Source: an uncultured Spirochaetaceae bacterium
GTDB taxonomy: Bacteria > Spirochaetota > Spirochaetia > Treponematales > Treponemataceae
Direction: 5' to 3'
NCBI GenBank assembly: GCA_902797925.1
Contig: CADBUT010000320.1
Span: forward strand, 1 to 15,915
DNA length: 15,915 bases
The position numbers were made by a program, and so were the translations under genes. Of this stretch, positions 1-6,030 are shown one piece after another; the first letter of the stretch is position 1, and every line of letters starts with the position of its first letter. The notes beneath the pieces were generated by a model, which saw nothing but the letters and a program-made list of their open reading frames with translations, had not been told where the DNA came from and did no database searches.

Positions 1-134
1 AAGCAGTATCTTTCCGCATTGACATTGACAATCTTGAATGGCTGCAAAGCACAGGCGTGAAAGGCTATCAAAGAAGGATGAACGCCGTCATTCGTTGGGC
101 GAAACAGAACAATTGTCCTCTGTCTTCATTGTAA
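1..134 (+). CDS. BrnA-like antitoxin, C-terminal fragment
   Basis: The window opens inside this gene. The reading frame begins at base 3 and ends at TAA 132-134, leaving 43 residues. The sequence AVSFRIDIDNLEWLQ, then GVKGYQRRMNAVIRWA, follows the pattern of the BrnA family (V-S-[IF]-R-[IL]-D..VLEWF...GKGYQ.RINA.LR). This is the ribbon-helix-helix DNA-binding end of the antitoxin in BrnT/BrnA type II toxin-antitoxin pairs. In that family the antitoxin binds the BrnT ribonuclease toxin and represses its own operon. A partner toxin would be expected upstream, outside the window, so the pair cannot be confirmed here. No hairpin terminator follows; the first 33-bp-type repeat copy lies about 80 bp downstream. 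Confidence 0.72.
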   Translation, partial: AVSFRIDIDNLEWLQSTGVKGYQRRMNAVIRWAKQNNCPLSSL

Positions 135-215
135 GAAATGTATCTCACTCCCCCTCAAGCCATGAACTGACCTCCGCCGTCCCCCAAGACGAGTAAACAG
201 CGGCAGAGACCATCA

Positions 216-234
216 CATTTTTTCGGGGCTAAAA
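216..234. repeat. Single copy of the 33-bp-type intergenic repeat
   Basis: The core CATTTTTTCGGGGCTAAAA occupies this position and is preceded by CATCA, as in the copy at 3139. It lies 24 bp beyond the stop codon of the minus-strand radical SAM gene. The right half of the unit (the arm that would close the hairpin) is missing here. The stretch 135-258 otherwise shows no gene. Confidence 0.7.
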
Positions 235-258
235 TTTGTATCAGTTATAGTAAGCGAC

Positions 259-1239
259 TTATTTTGTAAGTGACACTGTTTCATAACAATCAGCACAACA
301 TTTTATTTTTCCATACTGATGATTTGCTATCGTTTCTCTATAAATATTTGCAATCTTGCTATTGAAAATGCTTTTTAAATTACTATCCAAAATATTGCCA
401 ACTACCATAAAATTGTCATAATCTGCACAACACAACGTAATATCTCCATTCCAATTTATTGACAACTTGTTAAAAGCTTCCACACATACAGCACGATACA
501 CTCGCTTTATCTTTTCTTGTTTCTGCAAAAACAGAATCTTACATTTCTCATCATTACTGATATTCATTTCCTCTACATTCAGATGATTGAGCTTTGTATA
601 ACCAATATTATAATAATCGCAATATTCAGCTACATCAGCCTTGAAATTTTCTATTTGTTCTAAAGTTTCACCTGTGAGAGTCGTTGAAATCTGGATATAT
701 GGATATTCTCTATTACCACGAATTTTATGGAATTTACGCACAATATTCAGTAACTTTAAATAATCTCCGCCCTCTCTCATTTCATTATAAGTTCCTTCAT
801 CAGCACCTTGAAAGCTAAATTTTATAGAATCCAAGTGGATGTCTATCATTTTCTGAATCTGAACATCATCAAGAAGAGAACCATTTGTATTAATATGAAT
901 CAATGCACCCGCATTCTTCACTTTTTCCATAATCTCAAGATATTTTGGATGCATTGTGGGTTCTCCCCATCGAATAAAACGAACAGCAGCAATATTAAAT
1001 TTTTTGATATTTTCTGTAAGTGCATCAACAACATCATCACTCATGTATCCTTTCATTCGTTTCATTGACTTTGTTCCTGTAGGACAAAAACAGCATCTAA
1101 AATTACAATAATTGGTAAGTTCCACGTCAAGATATGCTGGCAAGCAAACGGTCCCTTCCTTTATGGCATTGTATTTTTCTTCATTTGTTCCAACATTTAC
1201 GGTATGATAAATTGGAATGAACGGATTTGCTCTTTTCAT
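259..1239 (-). CDS. Radical SAM enzyme with SPASM-type C-terminal domain
   Basis: The protein has 326 residues. The radical SAM cluster motif CNFRCCFC gives C45, C49 and C52, which should hold the 4Fe-4S cluster that cleaves S-adenosylmethionine. RWGEP (about 90-94) stands for the family GGEP motif, and INTNG (116-120) lies at a later strand of the barrel. The C-terminal part has the SPASM pattern: C252, then GDITLCC with C270/C271, then CCADC with C314, C315 and C318, which should bind an auxiliary iron-sulfur cluster. Relatives include peptide-modifying maturases and radical SAM enzymes of polysaccharide clusters, so the substrate cannot be stated. No precursor peptide gene is evident nearby. 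The gene is divergent from the XRE regulator and shares its operator region, so it is probably that regulator's target. It is visibly more AT-rich than pcrA and its neighbours, which suggests acquisition by transfer. The start ATG has only a weak upstream AGGG. Confidence 0.88.
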   Translation of the reverse strand: MKRANPFIPIYHTVNVGTNEEKYNAIKEGTVCLPAYLDVELTNYCNFRCCFCPTGTKSMKRMKGYMSDDVVDALTENIKKFNIAAVRFIRWGEPTMHPKYLEIMEKVKNAGALIHINTNGSLLDDVQIQKMIDIHLDSIKFSFQGADEGTYNEMREGGDYLKLLNIVRKFHKIRGNREYPYIQISTTLTGETLEQIENFKADVAEYCDYYNIGYTKLNHLNVEEMNISNDEKCKILFLQKQEKIKRVYRAVCVEAFNKLSINWNGDITLCCADYDNFMVVGNILDSNLKSIFNSKIANIYRETIANHQYGKIKCCADCYETVSLTK

Positions 1240-1280
1240 CTACTATGAACCCTATTTCATCTCTTATTCGACTTGCTTTT

Positions 1281-1309
1281 TTTACATTATACTGTTCATT
1301 ATCTATAAT
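1281..1309 (+). promoter_or_regulatory. Sigma-70-type promoter for the XRE regulator
   Basis: TTTACA at 1281-1286 and TATAAT at 1304-1309 are separated by 17 bp, nearly a consensus promoter. Transcription would start near 1316. One palindrome covers the -35 side and the next covers the expected start point, which fits autorepression. Inferred from sequence only. Confidence 0.6.
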
Positions 1310-1385
1310 CACTACAGTATAATGTATTTTATTAAATATAATACAGTTTACTGTAATTTTCAACAACAAAATGACAGTATACTGT
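1284..1385. promoter_or_regulatory. Four regularly spaced palindromic operators
   Basis: Four 12-bp sites are seen: ACATTATACTGT (1284-1295), ACAGTATAATGT (1314-1325), ACAGTTTACTGT (1343-1354) and ACAGTATACTGT (1374-1385). The last is a perfect palindrome. The first and second each differ from it at one base and the third at one base. Start-to-start spacing is 30, 29 and 31 bp, about three DNA turns, so the sites face the same side of the helix. They cover both divergent promoters. The adjacent XRE protein is the obvious candidate to bind them; that is an inference. Confidence 0.68.
1335..1363 (-). promoter_or_regulatory. Sigma-70-type promoter for the radical SAM gene
   Basis: On the minus strand TTGAAA (1363-1358) and TATATT (1340-1335) are 17 bp apart. 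The palindrome at 1343-1354 sits inside the spacer, and the one at 1314-1325 lies just past the expected start near 1329. This arrangement would let a repressor close both divergent promoters together. A second minus-strand TATAAT at 1291-1286 exists but has no good -35. Confidence 0.5.
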
Positions 1386-1400
1386 TATTCTGATAAACGT

Positions 1401-1730
1401 ATGGATTTCAGAGAGCGGTTGCGGGAAGAAATTGAGTTTTCAGGATTGTCTTACAAAGAATTGTCTGCCCAAACAGGAATTTCAAGACGTACAATTATTA
1501 GCTATGTAAGCGGTCAAGCTTGTATGCCGTCTGCTGATGTTGCCGTAAAACTTGCCAAAGCATTGCATACGAGCGTTGAATTTTTAATTACCGGCGAAAA
1601 TTTAAAAATCCAGACAGAAAAAACGAGCGAAGAATTTCAAAAATTGTTATATGCTTATAAAAAATTAACTAAAAGCCAACAAAAACTACTGATTGCAGTT
1701 GCAGAAAATATCAACAATTGCCTGAACTAA
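1401..1730 (+). CDS. XRE-family (HTH_3) transcriptional regulator
   Basis: The protein has 109 residues from the ATG at 1401. A Cro/cI-type helix-turn-helix fills residues 1-66: the segment SYKELSAQTGISRRTIISYV is the two-helix core with the usual A-x-x-[TS]-G turn. A short C-terminal part rich in Lys and Gln may help dimerise the protein. The frame stays open up to an earlier ATG at 1371. That start would place the perfect operator palindrome (1374-1385) inside codons 2-5 and add ten residues not typical of the family, so 1401 is preferred. Neither start has a good ribosome binding site. The gene is divergent from the radical SAM gene and most likely represses both promoters through the four ACAGTATACTGT-like sites. 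It ends 14 bp before the two-copy repeat cluster and converges on the ATPase gene. Confidence 0.85.
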   Translation: MDFRERLREEIEFSGLSYKELSAQTGISRRTIISYVSGQACMPSADVAVKLAKALHTSVEFLITGENLKIQTEKTSEEFQKLLYAYKKLTKSQQKLLIAVAENINNCLN

Positions 1731-1743
1731 AACCATAGCTTTG

Positions 1744-1793
1744 CACTTTTTCGGGGCTAAAACAGTGCGAATTCCACACTTTTTCGAGGCTGA
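1744..1793. repeat. Two tandem copies of the 33-bp-type repeat
   Basis: Unit one (1744-1776) has the core CACTTTTTCGGGGCTAAAAC followed by AGTGCGAATTCCA. Unit two begins at 1777 with CACTTTTTCGAGGCTGAA and then diverges. In unit one, GCACTTTTT (1743-1751) pairs with AAAA-C-AGTGC (1759-1768) around a CGGGGCT loop, leaving one bulged C. The cluster lies in the convergent gap between the XRE gene and the ATPase gene. Confidence 0.75.
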
Positions 1794-1802
1794 ATCATTC
1801 CC

Positions 1803-3092
1803 CTACAAAGCACAAATTGCGTAAAGCGGTATGTTTTCCATCCAATCTTGATTGCAGTACGGCAAAAGCGAAAAGCGGACAGATTTTTTGGGATGGTATT
1901 TTTCATAAAAAGCTTTCAAGCTTTGTGAGCGGACATTTCCTTCAGCTTTTACTTCGATTGGAACAACATCCATTTCTTTTTGAATTAAGAAATCTTGCTC
2001 AAACGTAGCTTTTTCGCTTCCGTAGTAATACGGCGTGTAAGATGTGTCGCAGACAATCTGCTGCAAGACATACTGCTCTGCGAGTGCGCCTTTGAACTCA
2101 ACAAACAGCGTGTTTCCGTTTATTATTGATTTTGCATCAAGCTCGCTCATTGCGCCAAGAAGCCCGATGTCTACAACAAAGAGCTTATACGCCGAAAAAT
2201 CTTTGTAGGCGGCAAGCGGAACATGCGGCTCATTGACGCGGTTCACTTTATAGACAAGCCCAGAATCTGTAAGCCACTGAATTGCAAGCTCAAATTCGCT
2301 GCTTCTCGCTCCCGCCTTGATTTTTCCAAAAAAGAATTTCTTGTTTTCTTTTGCAAGCTGCATAGGAATAGATTCCCAAATCATATTGATTCTGTGCAGC
2401 TCGTTTGCGCCTGCATGTTTTCCAAAATCGCCTTTGTATTGGGCAAGTATTGTGTTCTGAATCTGCCGGACAGCATTATAGTCTGTATTCAGCCGGAACG
2501 ATTCCACCGCTTCAGGCAAACCGCCGACAAAATAATAATTTTTCAAATGATAGATATATTTTTCAGAAAAAGCGTCTATCAGCTTGAAATCTTTGGTGAG
2601 AAGCGCATCAGACAAAGGTTTTTCGCCAATTGCGCACAAATATTCACGGAAACTTAACGGATAAAGATTCAACAGCTCAACTTTGCCGACAGGGTAAGAA
2701 ACGCCTTGATGAAGCGCAACGCCGAGCAAAGAACCGGCAGCGATTATGTGATATTGCGGTACTTCTTCGCAAAAATACTTGAGTGATTCAAATGCTTTCG
2801 GCGCATTCTGAATTTCATCAAAAATTATGAGCGTGTCTTCCGGCGTTATTGAAAATCCGACTTCGATGTTCAGATATGGAATGATGCGCTTTATGTCATA
2901 ATCTGAATCAAAGACCTGCTTCATTTTTGAATTGTTGTAGAACGAAATGTAGGCTGTGTTCTTATAGCACTGTCTCCCGAATTCTTTCATCAGCCAAGTT
3001 TTGCCGACTTGCCGTGCGCCCATAAGCACGAGCGGCTTTCTATCCGGCTTTTCTTTCCATCGTTTCAGTTCTTCGATTGCGAATCTTTCCAT
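1803..3092 (-). CDS. AAA_14 / DUF4143 family ATPase
   Basis: The protein has 429 residues, the usual length for this family. The Walker A motif GARQVGKT is at 25-32, Walker B LIIFDE at 88-93, and AAGSLLG near 118-124 is a family sensor element. The C-terminal DUF4143 half has the spacing of a PD-(D/E)XK nuclease-like fold: E339 in the GALAEQYVLQQI helix, D367 in FEQDFLI and E380-V-K382 in PIEVKAE. Whether that fold is catalytic is not known for the family. Such ATPases are common, scattered accessory genes in gut bacteria and their role is unsettled. Here the gene is bounded on both sides by the 33-bp-type repeats: three copies lie just upstream, the nearest 14 bp from the start, and two just downstream. 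It starts with ATG at 3092 and has no strong ribosome binding site. Confidence 0.9.
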   Translation of the reverse strand: MERFAIEELKRWKEKPDRKPLVLMGARQVGKTWLMKEFGRQCYKNTAYISFYNNSKMKQVFDSDYDIKRIIPYLNIEVGFSITPEDTLIIFDEIQNAPKAFESLKYFCEEVPQYHIIAAGSLLGVALHQGVSYPVGKVELLNLYPLSFREYLCAIGEKPLSDALLTKDFKLIDAFSEKYIYHLKNYYFVGGLPEAVESFRLNTDYNAVRQIQNTILAQYKGDFGKHAGANELHRINMIWESIPMQLAKENKKFFFGKIKAGARSSEFELAIQWLTDSGLVYKVNRVNEPHVPLAAYKDFSAYKLFVVDIGLLGAMSELDAKSIINGNTLFVEFKGALAEQYVLQQIVCDTSYTPYYYGSEKATFEQDFLIQKEMDVVPIEVKAEGNVRSQSLKAFYEKYHPKKSVRFSLLPYCNQDWMENIPLYAICAL

Positions 3093-3105
3093 ATTTCAAG
3101 CATAA

Positions 3106-3189
3106 CATTTTTTCGGGCCTAAAACAAGGATGAAATCACATTTTTTCGGGGCTAAAACAATGCAAATTCTACACTTTTTCGGGGCTAAT
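3106..3189. repeat. Three tandem copies of the 33-bp-type repeat
   Basis: Units begin at 3106, 3139 and 3172, exactly 33 bp apart. The first has CATTTTTTCGGGCCTAAAAC with one base changed in the G run. The second is CATTTTTTCGGGGCTAAAAC followed by AATGCAAATTCTA. The third is CACTTTTTCGGGGCTAA and is cut short by the pcrA stop codon, read on the minus strand at 3187-3185. In the second unit CATT pairs with AATG, matching the CACT/AGTG pairing of the unit at 1744. Confidence 0.78.
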
Positions 3190-5488
3190 CTCTTACGCGC
3201 ATGAGTGAGCTGGCGCAATGTTTGGGCAGAAACTGCTTTTTTGCGCCCGACTCAAACGCCACGTAGATGCTCAAATCGCCTTCGATATATGATGCTTTGC
3301 AGACAAGGCCGTAGCCGAAATCATCGTGGTAGACTTTCGTGCCGGGCTTCCACCGCTCAAAAAGCGGGTCTGTTTTAGGCGTTTCGCCGCCGTTCAGCAC
3401 TTTCTGCCCTGCATTCAGCTTCCGCTCACCTGCAAAGCTGAACCTTGCCGGCTTGCGCCCGAGCACTTCCACAGATTCGCGCTTGATTTCAGCCAAAAAC
3501 GGGCTTGGGCTCATCCATTCGGTGCGGCCGTAAAGGCGGCGCGAAGCCGTTGTTGTCAGATAAAGCTCATCGCGGGCGCGCGTAATGCCAACGTAAAACA
3601 GCCGCCGCTCCTCTTCAAGCTCTGAATCAACCTTGTCTTCGCGCGGGAAAATGCCCTTTTCTATGCCGGTGATTATTACGCGCGGAAACTCAAGACCTTT
3701 GGTGTTATGCAACGTAATCAGCGTAACGGCATCGCTTGTGTCTTCAGCCTGAGTTACGGCGCGGTCTAGCTCGATGTGGTCAAAGAAAAGCGCAAGCCCT
3801 GCCCTAGTCTTTGGGTATAAAGCCGCGCTGTTCGCAAGTTCCTGCATGTTCGCCACGCGCTGTGTGCCTGCAATTTCGTCCTGCGCAGAATGATATTCGC
3901 CTAAGCCAGAAGCCGATATGACCTTTTCGATAAACGAAGCGAGCGTCTTTGCTTTTTCAAGCGGCGCATTTGAGAGCATCTGCTCTTCAATTGCAATCTG
4001 CGCCATGTCAGCAATTTCTCTTGACACAGCAGGTTCGCTATTTTCAGCCGATTTATCAAGCTCGGCGGCAAGGTTCTGCATTATCTCAAGGAATTCGTGC
4101 ACGCCTTTTTTGGCTTTTGCCGGAATTGGCAGCGCTTCGTCTGCACACGCTTCAAGAATGCTGCCGCGCAACACAGGCCGCTGTTCTGGCGACATTTCGA
4201 GCGTGCCATAAGTTGAACGCGCAAAATCTATGATTTTCTGCTGGCTTGAGTTGCCCACGCCGCGCAAAGGCTTGTTGACAACGCGCGCAAAGCTGATTTC
4301 ATCTCTCGAATTGAGCACCAGCGCAAGATAAGCAAGAATGTCTTTTATTTCTTCGCGGTCATAGAATTTAAGCGAACCGACAACGCGGTAAGGTATTTTC
4401 CTATTGAGGAATTCTGTTTCAAAACCGAGCGACTGCGCGTTGGTTCTGTAAAGCACAGCCCAGTCGCTGTAAGGGCAGCCTTTACGGTAAGCGGCTTTTA
4501 TCATTTCGGCGCAGAACGCAGTTTCTTCGTCTTGGTTTGCGAGGAACACAGCTACAGGCTTTTTGCCTTCGCCGCGCTCTGCTTTCAGCGTCTTGCCGAG
4601 CCGCCCTTTATTGTTGCTTATAACTTCGTCCGCAATTTTCAAGACCGGCGCAACAGAGCGGTAGTTCCGCTCAAGCTTTATAAGCTCCGCGCCTTTAAAG
4701 TTTTCTTGAAACGTAAGAATATTCTGCACTTCTGCGCCACGGAAGCTGTAAATAGACTGGTCATCATCACCGACGACGCACACATAAGTTTCTGGCCCGG
4801 CAAGCACTTTGAGAAGCTCAAACTGCGCCACGTTAGAATCCTGGTACTCGTCAATCATTATCACCTGAAAGCGGCGGTGCATCTGTTCTGCAATTTCCGG
4901 GTTTTCTTTCAAAATGCGCACAGGCAGCGCAATCAAATCGCCAAAATCGGCGTTGCCTGTTTCATGCAGCCTGTCTTGATATTTCTGATAATAATCCGGA
5001 AAATTCGGGTCTTCATCGATTTCAGTGAGGTCGCTGTCTGGCAGCAGGCAATAGTCTTTTGCGCGCGAAATAAGGTGCGTATAATGCGCGCACTGGTTGT
5101 GCGTCAGCTCAGACGCGGCCTTGCTTAGCAGCGTCAGCATGTCAGTGTCATCATAGATTGTAAAATTCGGGGCAAGCCCTGCATATTCAGCATAAACGCG
5201 CAAAAACCATGAGCCGAAAGAGTGAAACGTTCGTATCTGAGCAAATTGCGCGTTTTCGTTTAGGCGGCACGCCCGCTCGCGCATCTCGTTTGCTGCTTTT
5301 TTGGTGAAGGTAACAGCCAGAATCGTGCGCGGGTCTGTGCCTTGCTCTATAAGCCACGCAATTTTGGTTGTTATTACGCGCGTCTTGCCCGAACCCGCTC
5401 CTGCAAGAATCAGCAGCGGAGAACCTTCGTGCATAACAGCCTGGCACTGTTCGGGATTTAAAAGACTTAAATAATTATCTGCCTGCAT
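3185..5488 (-). CDS. pcrA: UvrD/PcrA-type superfamily 1 DNA helicase
   Basis: The protein has 767 residues, the normal size for PcrA/UvrD 3'-5' helicases that act in nucleotide excision and mismatch repair and remove proteins from DNA. All helicase motifs are present: Q-motif LNPEQ near 10-14, Walker A AGAGSGKT 29-36, FTKKAANEM 61-69, MIDEYQDSN 211-219 (motif II), GDDDQSIYSFRGA 240-252 (III), LERNYRS 272-278 (IV), TLHNTKGLEF 592-601 (V) and RRLFYVGITRARDEL 628-642 (VI). The last 55 residues resemble the Tudor-like end of PcrA that binds RNA polymerase. The ATG at 5488 lies inside the response regulator gene with a 14-bp overlap, and no separate ribosome binding site is seen, so translation is probably coupled. 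The stop codon TAG falls within a copy of the 33-bp-type repeat. uvrD is an equally valid name. Confidence 0.95.
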   Translation of the reverse strand: MQADNYLSLLNPEQCQAVMHEGSPLLILAGAGSGKTRVITTKIAWLIEQGTDPRTILAVTFTKKAANEMRERACRLNENAQFAQIRTFHSFGSWFLRVYAEYAGLAPNFTIYDDTDMLTLLSKAASELTHNQCAHYTHLISRAKDYCLLPDSDLTEIDEDPNFPDYYQKYQDRLHETGNADFGDLIALPVRILKENPEIAEQMHRRFQVIMIDEYQDSNVAQFELLKVLAGPETYVCVVGDDDQSIYSFRGAEVQNILTFQENFKGAELIKLERNYRSVAPVLKIADEVISNNKGRLGKTLKAERGEGKKPVAVFLANQDEETAFCAEMIKAAYRKGCPYSDWAVLYRTNAQSLGFETEFLNRKIPYRVVGSLKFYDREEIKDILAYLALVLNSRDEISFARVVNKPLRGVGNSSQQKIIDFARSTYGTLEMSPEQRPVLRGSILEACADEALPIPAKAKKGVHEFLEIMQNLAAELDKSAENSEPAVSREIADMAQIAIEEQMLSNAPLEKAKTLASFIEKVISASGLGEYHSAQDEIAGTQRVANMQELANSAALYPKTRAGLALFFDHIELDRAVTQAEDTSDAVTLITLHNTKGLEFPRVIITGIEKGIFPREDKVDSELEEERRLFYVGITRARDELYLTTTASRRLYGRTEWMSPSPFLAEIKRESVEVLGRKPARFSFAGERKLNAGQKVLNGGETPKTDPLFERWKPGTKVYHDDFGYGLVCKASYIEGDLSIYVAFESGAKKQFLPKHCASSLMRVRD

Positions 5489-5942
5489 TGACTTTTGATT
5501 TTCTTACGGTTTTTTGTTTTTCAATTTTCAGAGCTTCAAGCATTTTGCGCTTCCTGCTCAAGACAAGCTGATTCTGTACATGCTGCAGAAGTTCAGCCGG
5601 AGCAATCGGTTTTAAGATATAATCGTTTGCGCCAGATTTGATAATCTGAGAGACAATATCTTCTTTTTCTATGCCTGTCAAGAAAATAACCGGAATGTTT
5701 TTTGTTTCGCGTCTCTGCTGCATAGCTTCGTAAACCTGAAAACCTGAAACTTCGGGCATATTTATATCAAGAATAACAAGATCAACTACATTTTCTGACA
5801 AGAATTTTAAGGCAGCTTTACCGGAATTCAATGTCACAACCCTATATTGTGCCTTCAATGAGGACATAACGTGAACATTCATTACTGAATCATCGTCTAC
5901 TGTTAAGATAACAGGTCTCTCTTCTGATTGTGACTGTTCCAT
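5475..5942 (-). CDS. Single-domain (REC-only) response regulator
   Basis: The protein has 155 residues: one receiver domain at about 11-125 and a basic tail rich in Lys and Arg. The acidic pocket is VDDDS (D16-D18), the phosphoacceptor is D59 in LVILDINMP, the switch residue is T89 in FLTG, and K111 lies in YILKP, so it should be phosphorylatable. There is no DNA-binding or enzymatic output domain; CheY-like signalling by protein contact is the likely mode. No histidine kinase lies in the window. A good ribosome binding site AGGAG sits upstream (5954-5950). The gene follows rimO by 88 bp and overlaps pcrA by 14 bp, an odd partner for a signalling protein. Its target is unknown. Confidence 0.92.
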   Translation of the reverse strand: MEQSQSEERPVILTVDDDSVMNVHVMSSLKAQYRVVTLNSGKAALKFLSENVVDLVILDINMPEVSGFQVYEAMQQRRETKNIPVIFLTGIEKEDIVSQIIKSGANDYILKPIAPAELLQHVQNQLVLSRKRKMLEALKIEKQKTVRKSKVNAGR

Positions 5943-5960
5943 TTTTCTTCTCCTAAAACT

Positions 5961-5978
5961 TTTTATGTTTCCATAAAA
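5961..5978 (-). repeat. Small hairpin with GAAA loop before the response regulator
   Basis: On the minus strand TTTTATG (5978-5972), GAAA, then CATAAAA (5967-5961) form a perfect 7-bp stem with a GNRA-type tetraloop. It ends 6 bp before the AGGAG ribosome binding site of the response regulator. It could affect initiation or mRNA stability; this is inference from sequence alone. Confidence 0.45.
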
Positions 5979-5979
5979 C

Positions 5980-6008
5980 TTATTAAATCATTTTATGTAT
6001 AAATTCAA
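5980..6008 (-). promoter_or_regulatory. Possible internal promoter for response regulator-pcrA
   Basis: TTGAAT (6008-6003) and TAATAA (5985-5980) are 17 bp apart on the minus strand, in the 88-bp gap after rimO. The -10 match is poor, so this is only a candidate. The gap holds no clear terminator after rimO, and read-through from rimO is equally possible. Confidence 0.3.
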
Positions 6009-6030
6009 GAGACTTGCCCGGCGTCTTGCG

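Noticed and set aside
1181..1369. A 62-codon minus-strand frame ahead of the radical SAM gene, considered as a precursor peptide
   Set aside because: It needs a rare ATT start, runs through the promoters and three of the operators, and overlaps the start of the radical SAM gene in another frame.
1284..1385. Operators considered as LexA/SOS boxes
   Set aside because: The half-sites are in the order ACAGT-ACTGT, the reverse of CTGT-N8-ACAG, and the adjacent XRE protein explains them better.
3106..3189. Repeat array considered as a small CRISPR
   Set aside because: The units are 33 bp in total with only about 13 bp between cores, linkers of two units resemble each other, and no cas gene is present.
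216..3189. Repeats considered as integron attC sites
   Set aside because: The paired GTTRRRY and RYYYAAC core sites are not found, the units are too short and tandem, and no integrase is in the window.
4532..5128. Long plus-strand open frame opposite pcrA
   Set aside because: It is a shadow of the pcrA coding strand, with no domain and no start signals. Similar frames opposite ftsH and rimO were dropped for the same reason.
6011..6030. Possible terminator after rimO
   Set aside because: Only a weak CAAGA/TCTTG pairing is present, with no T run after it.
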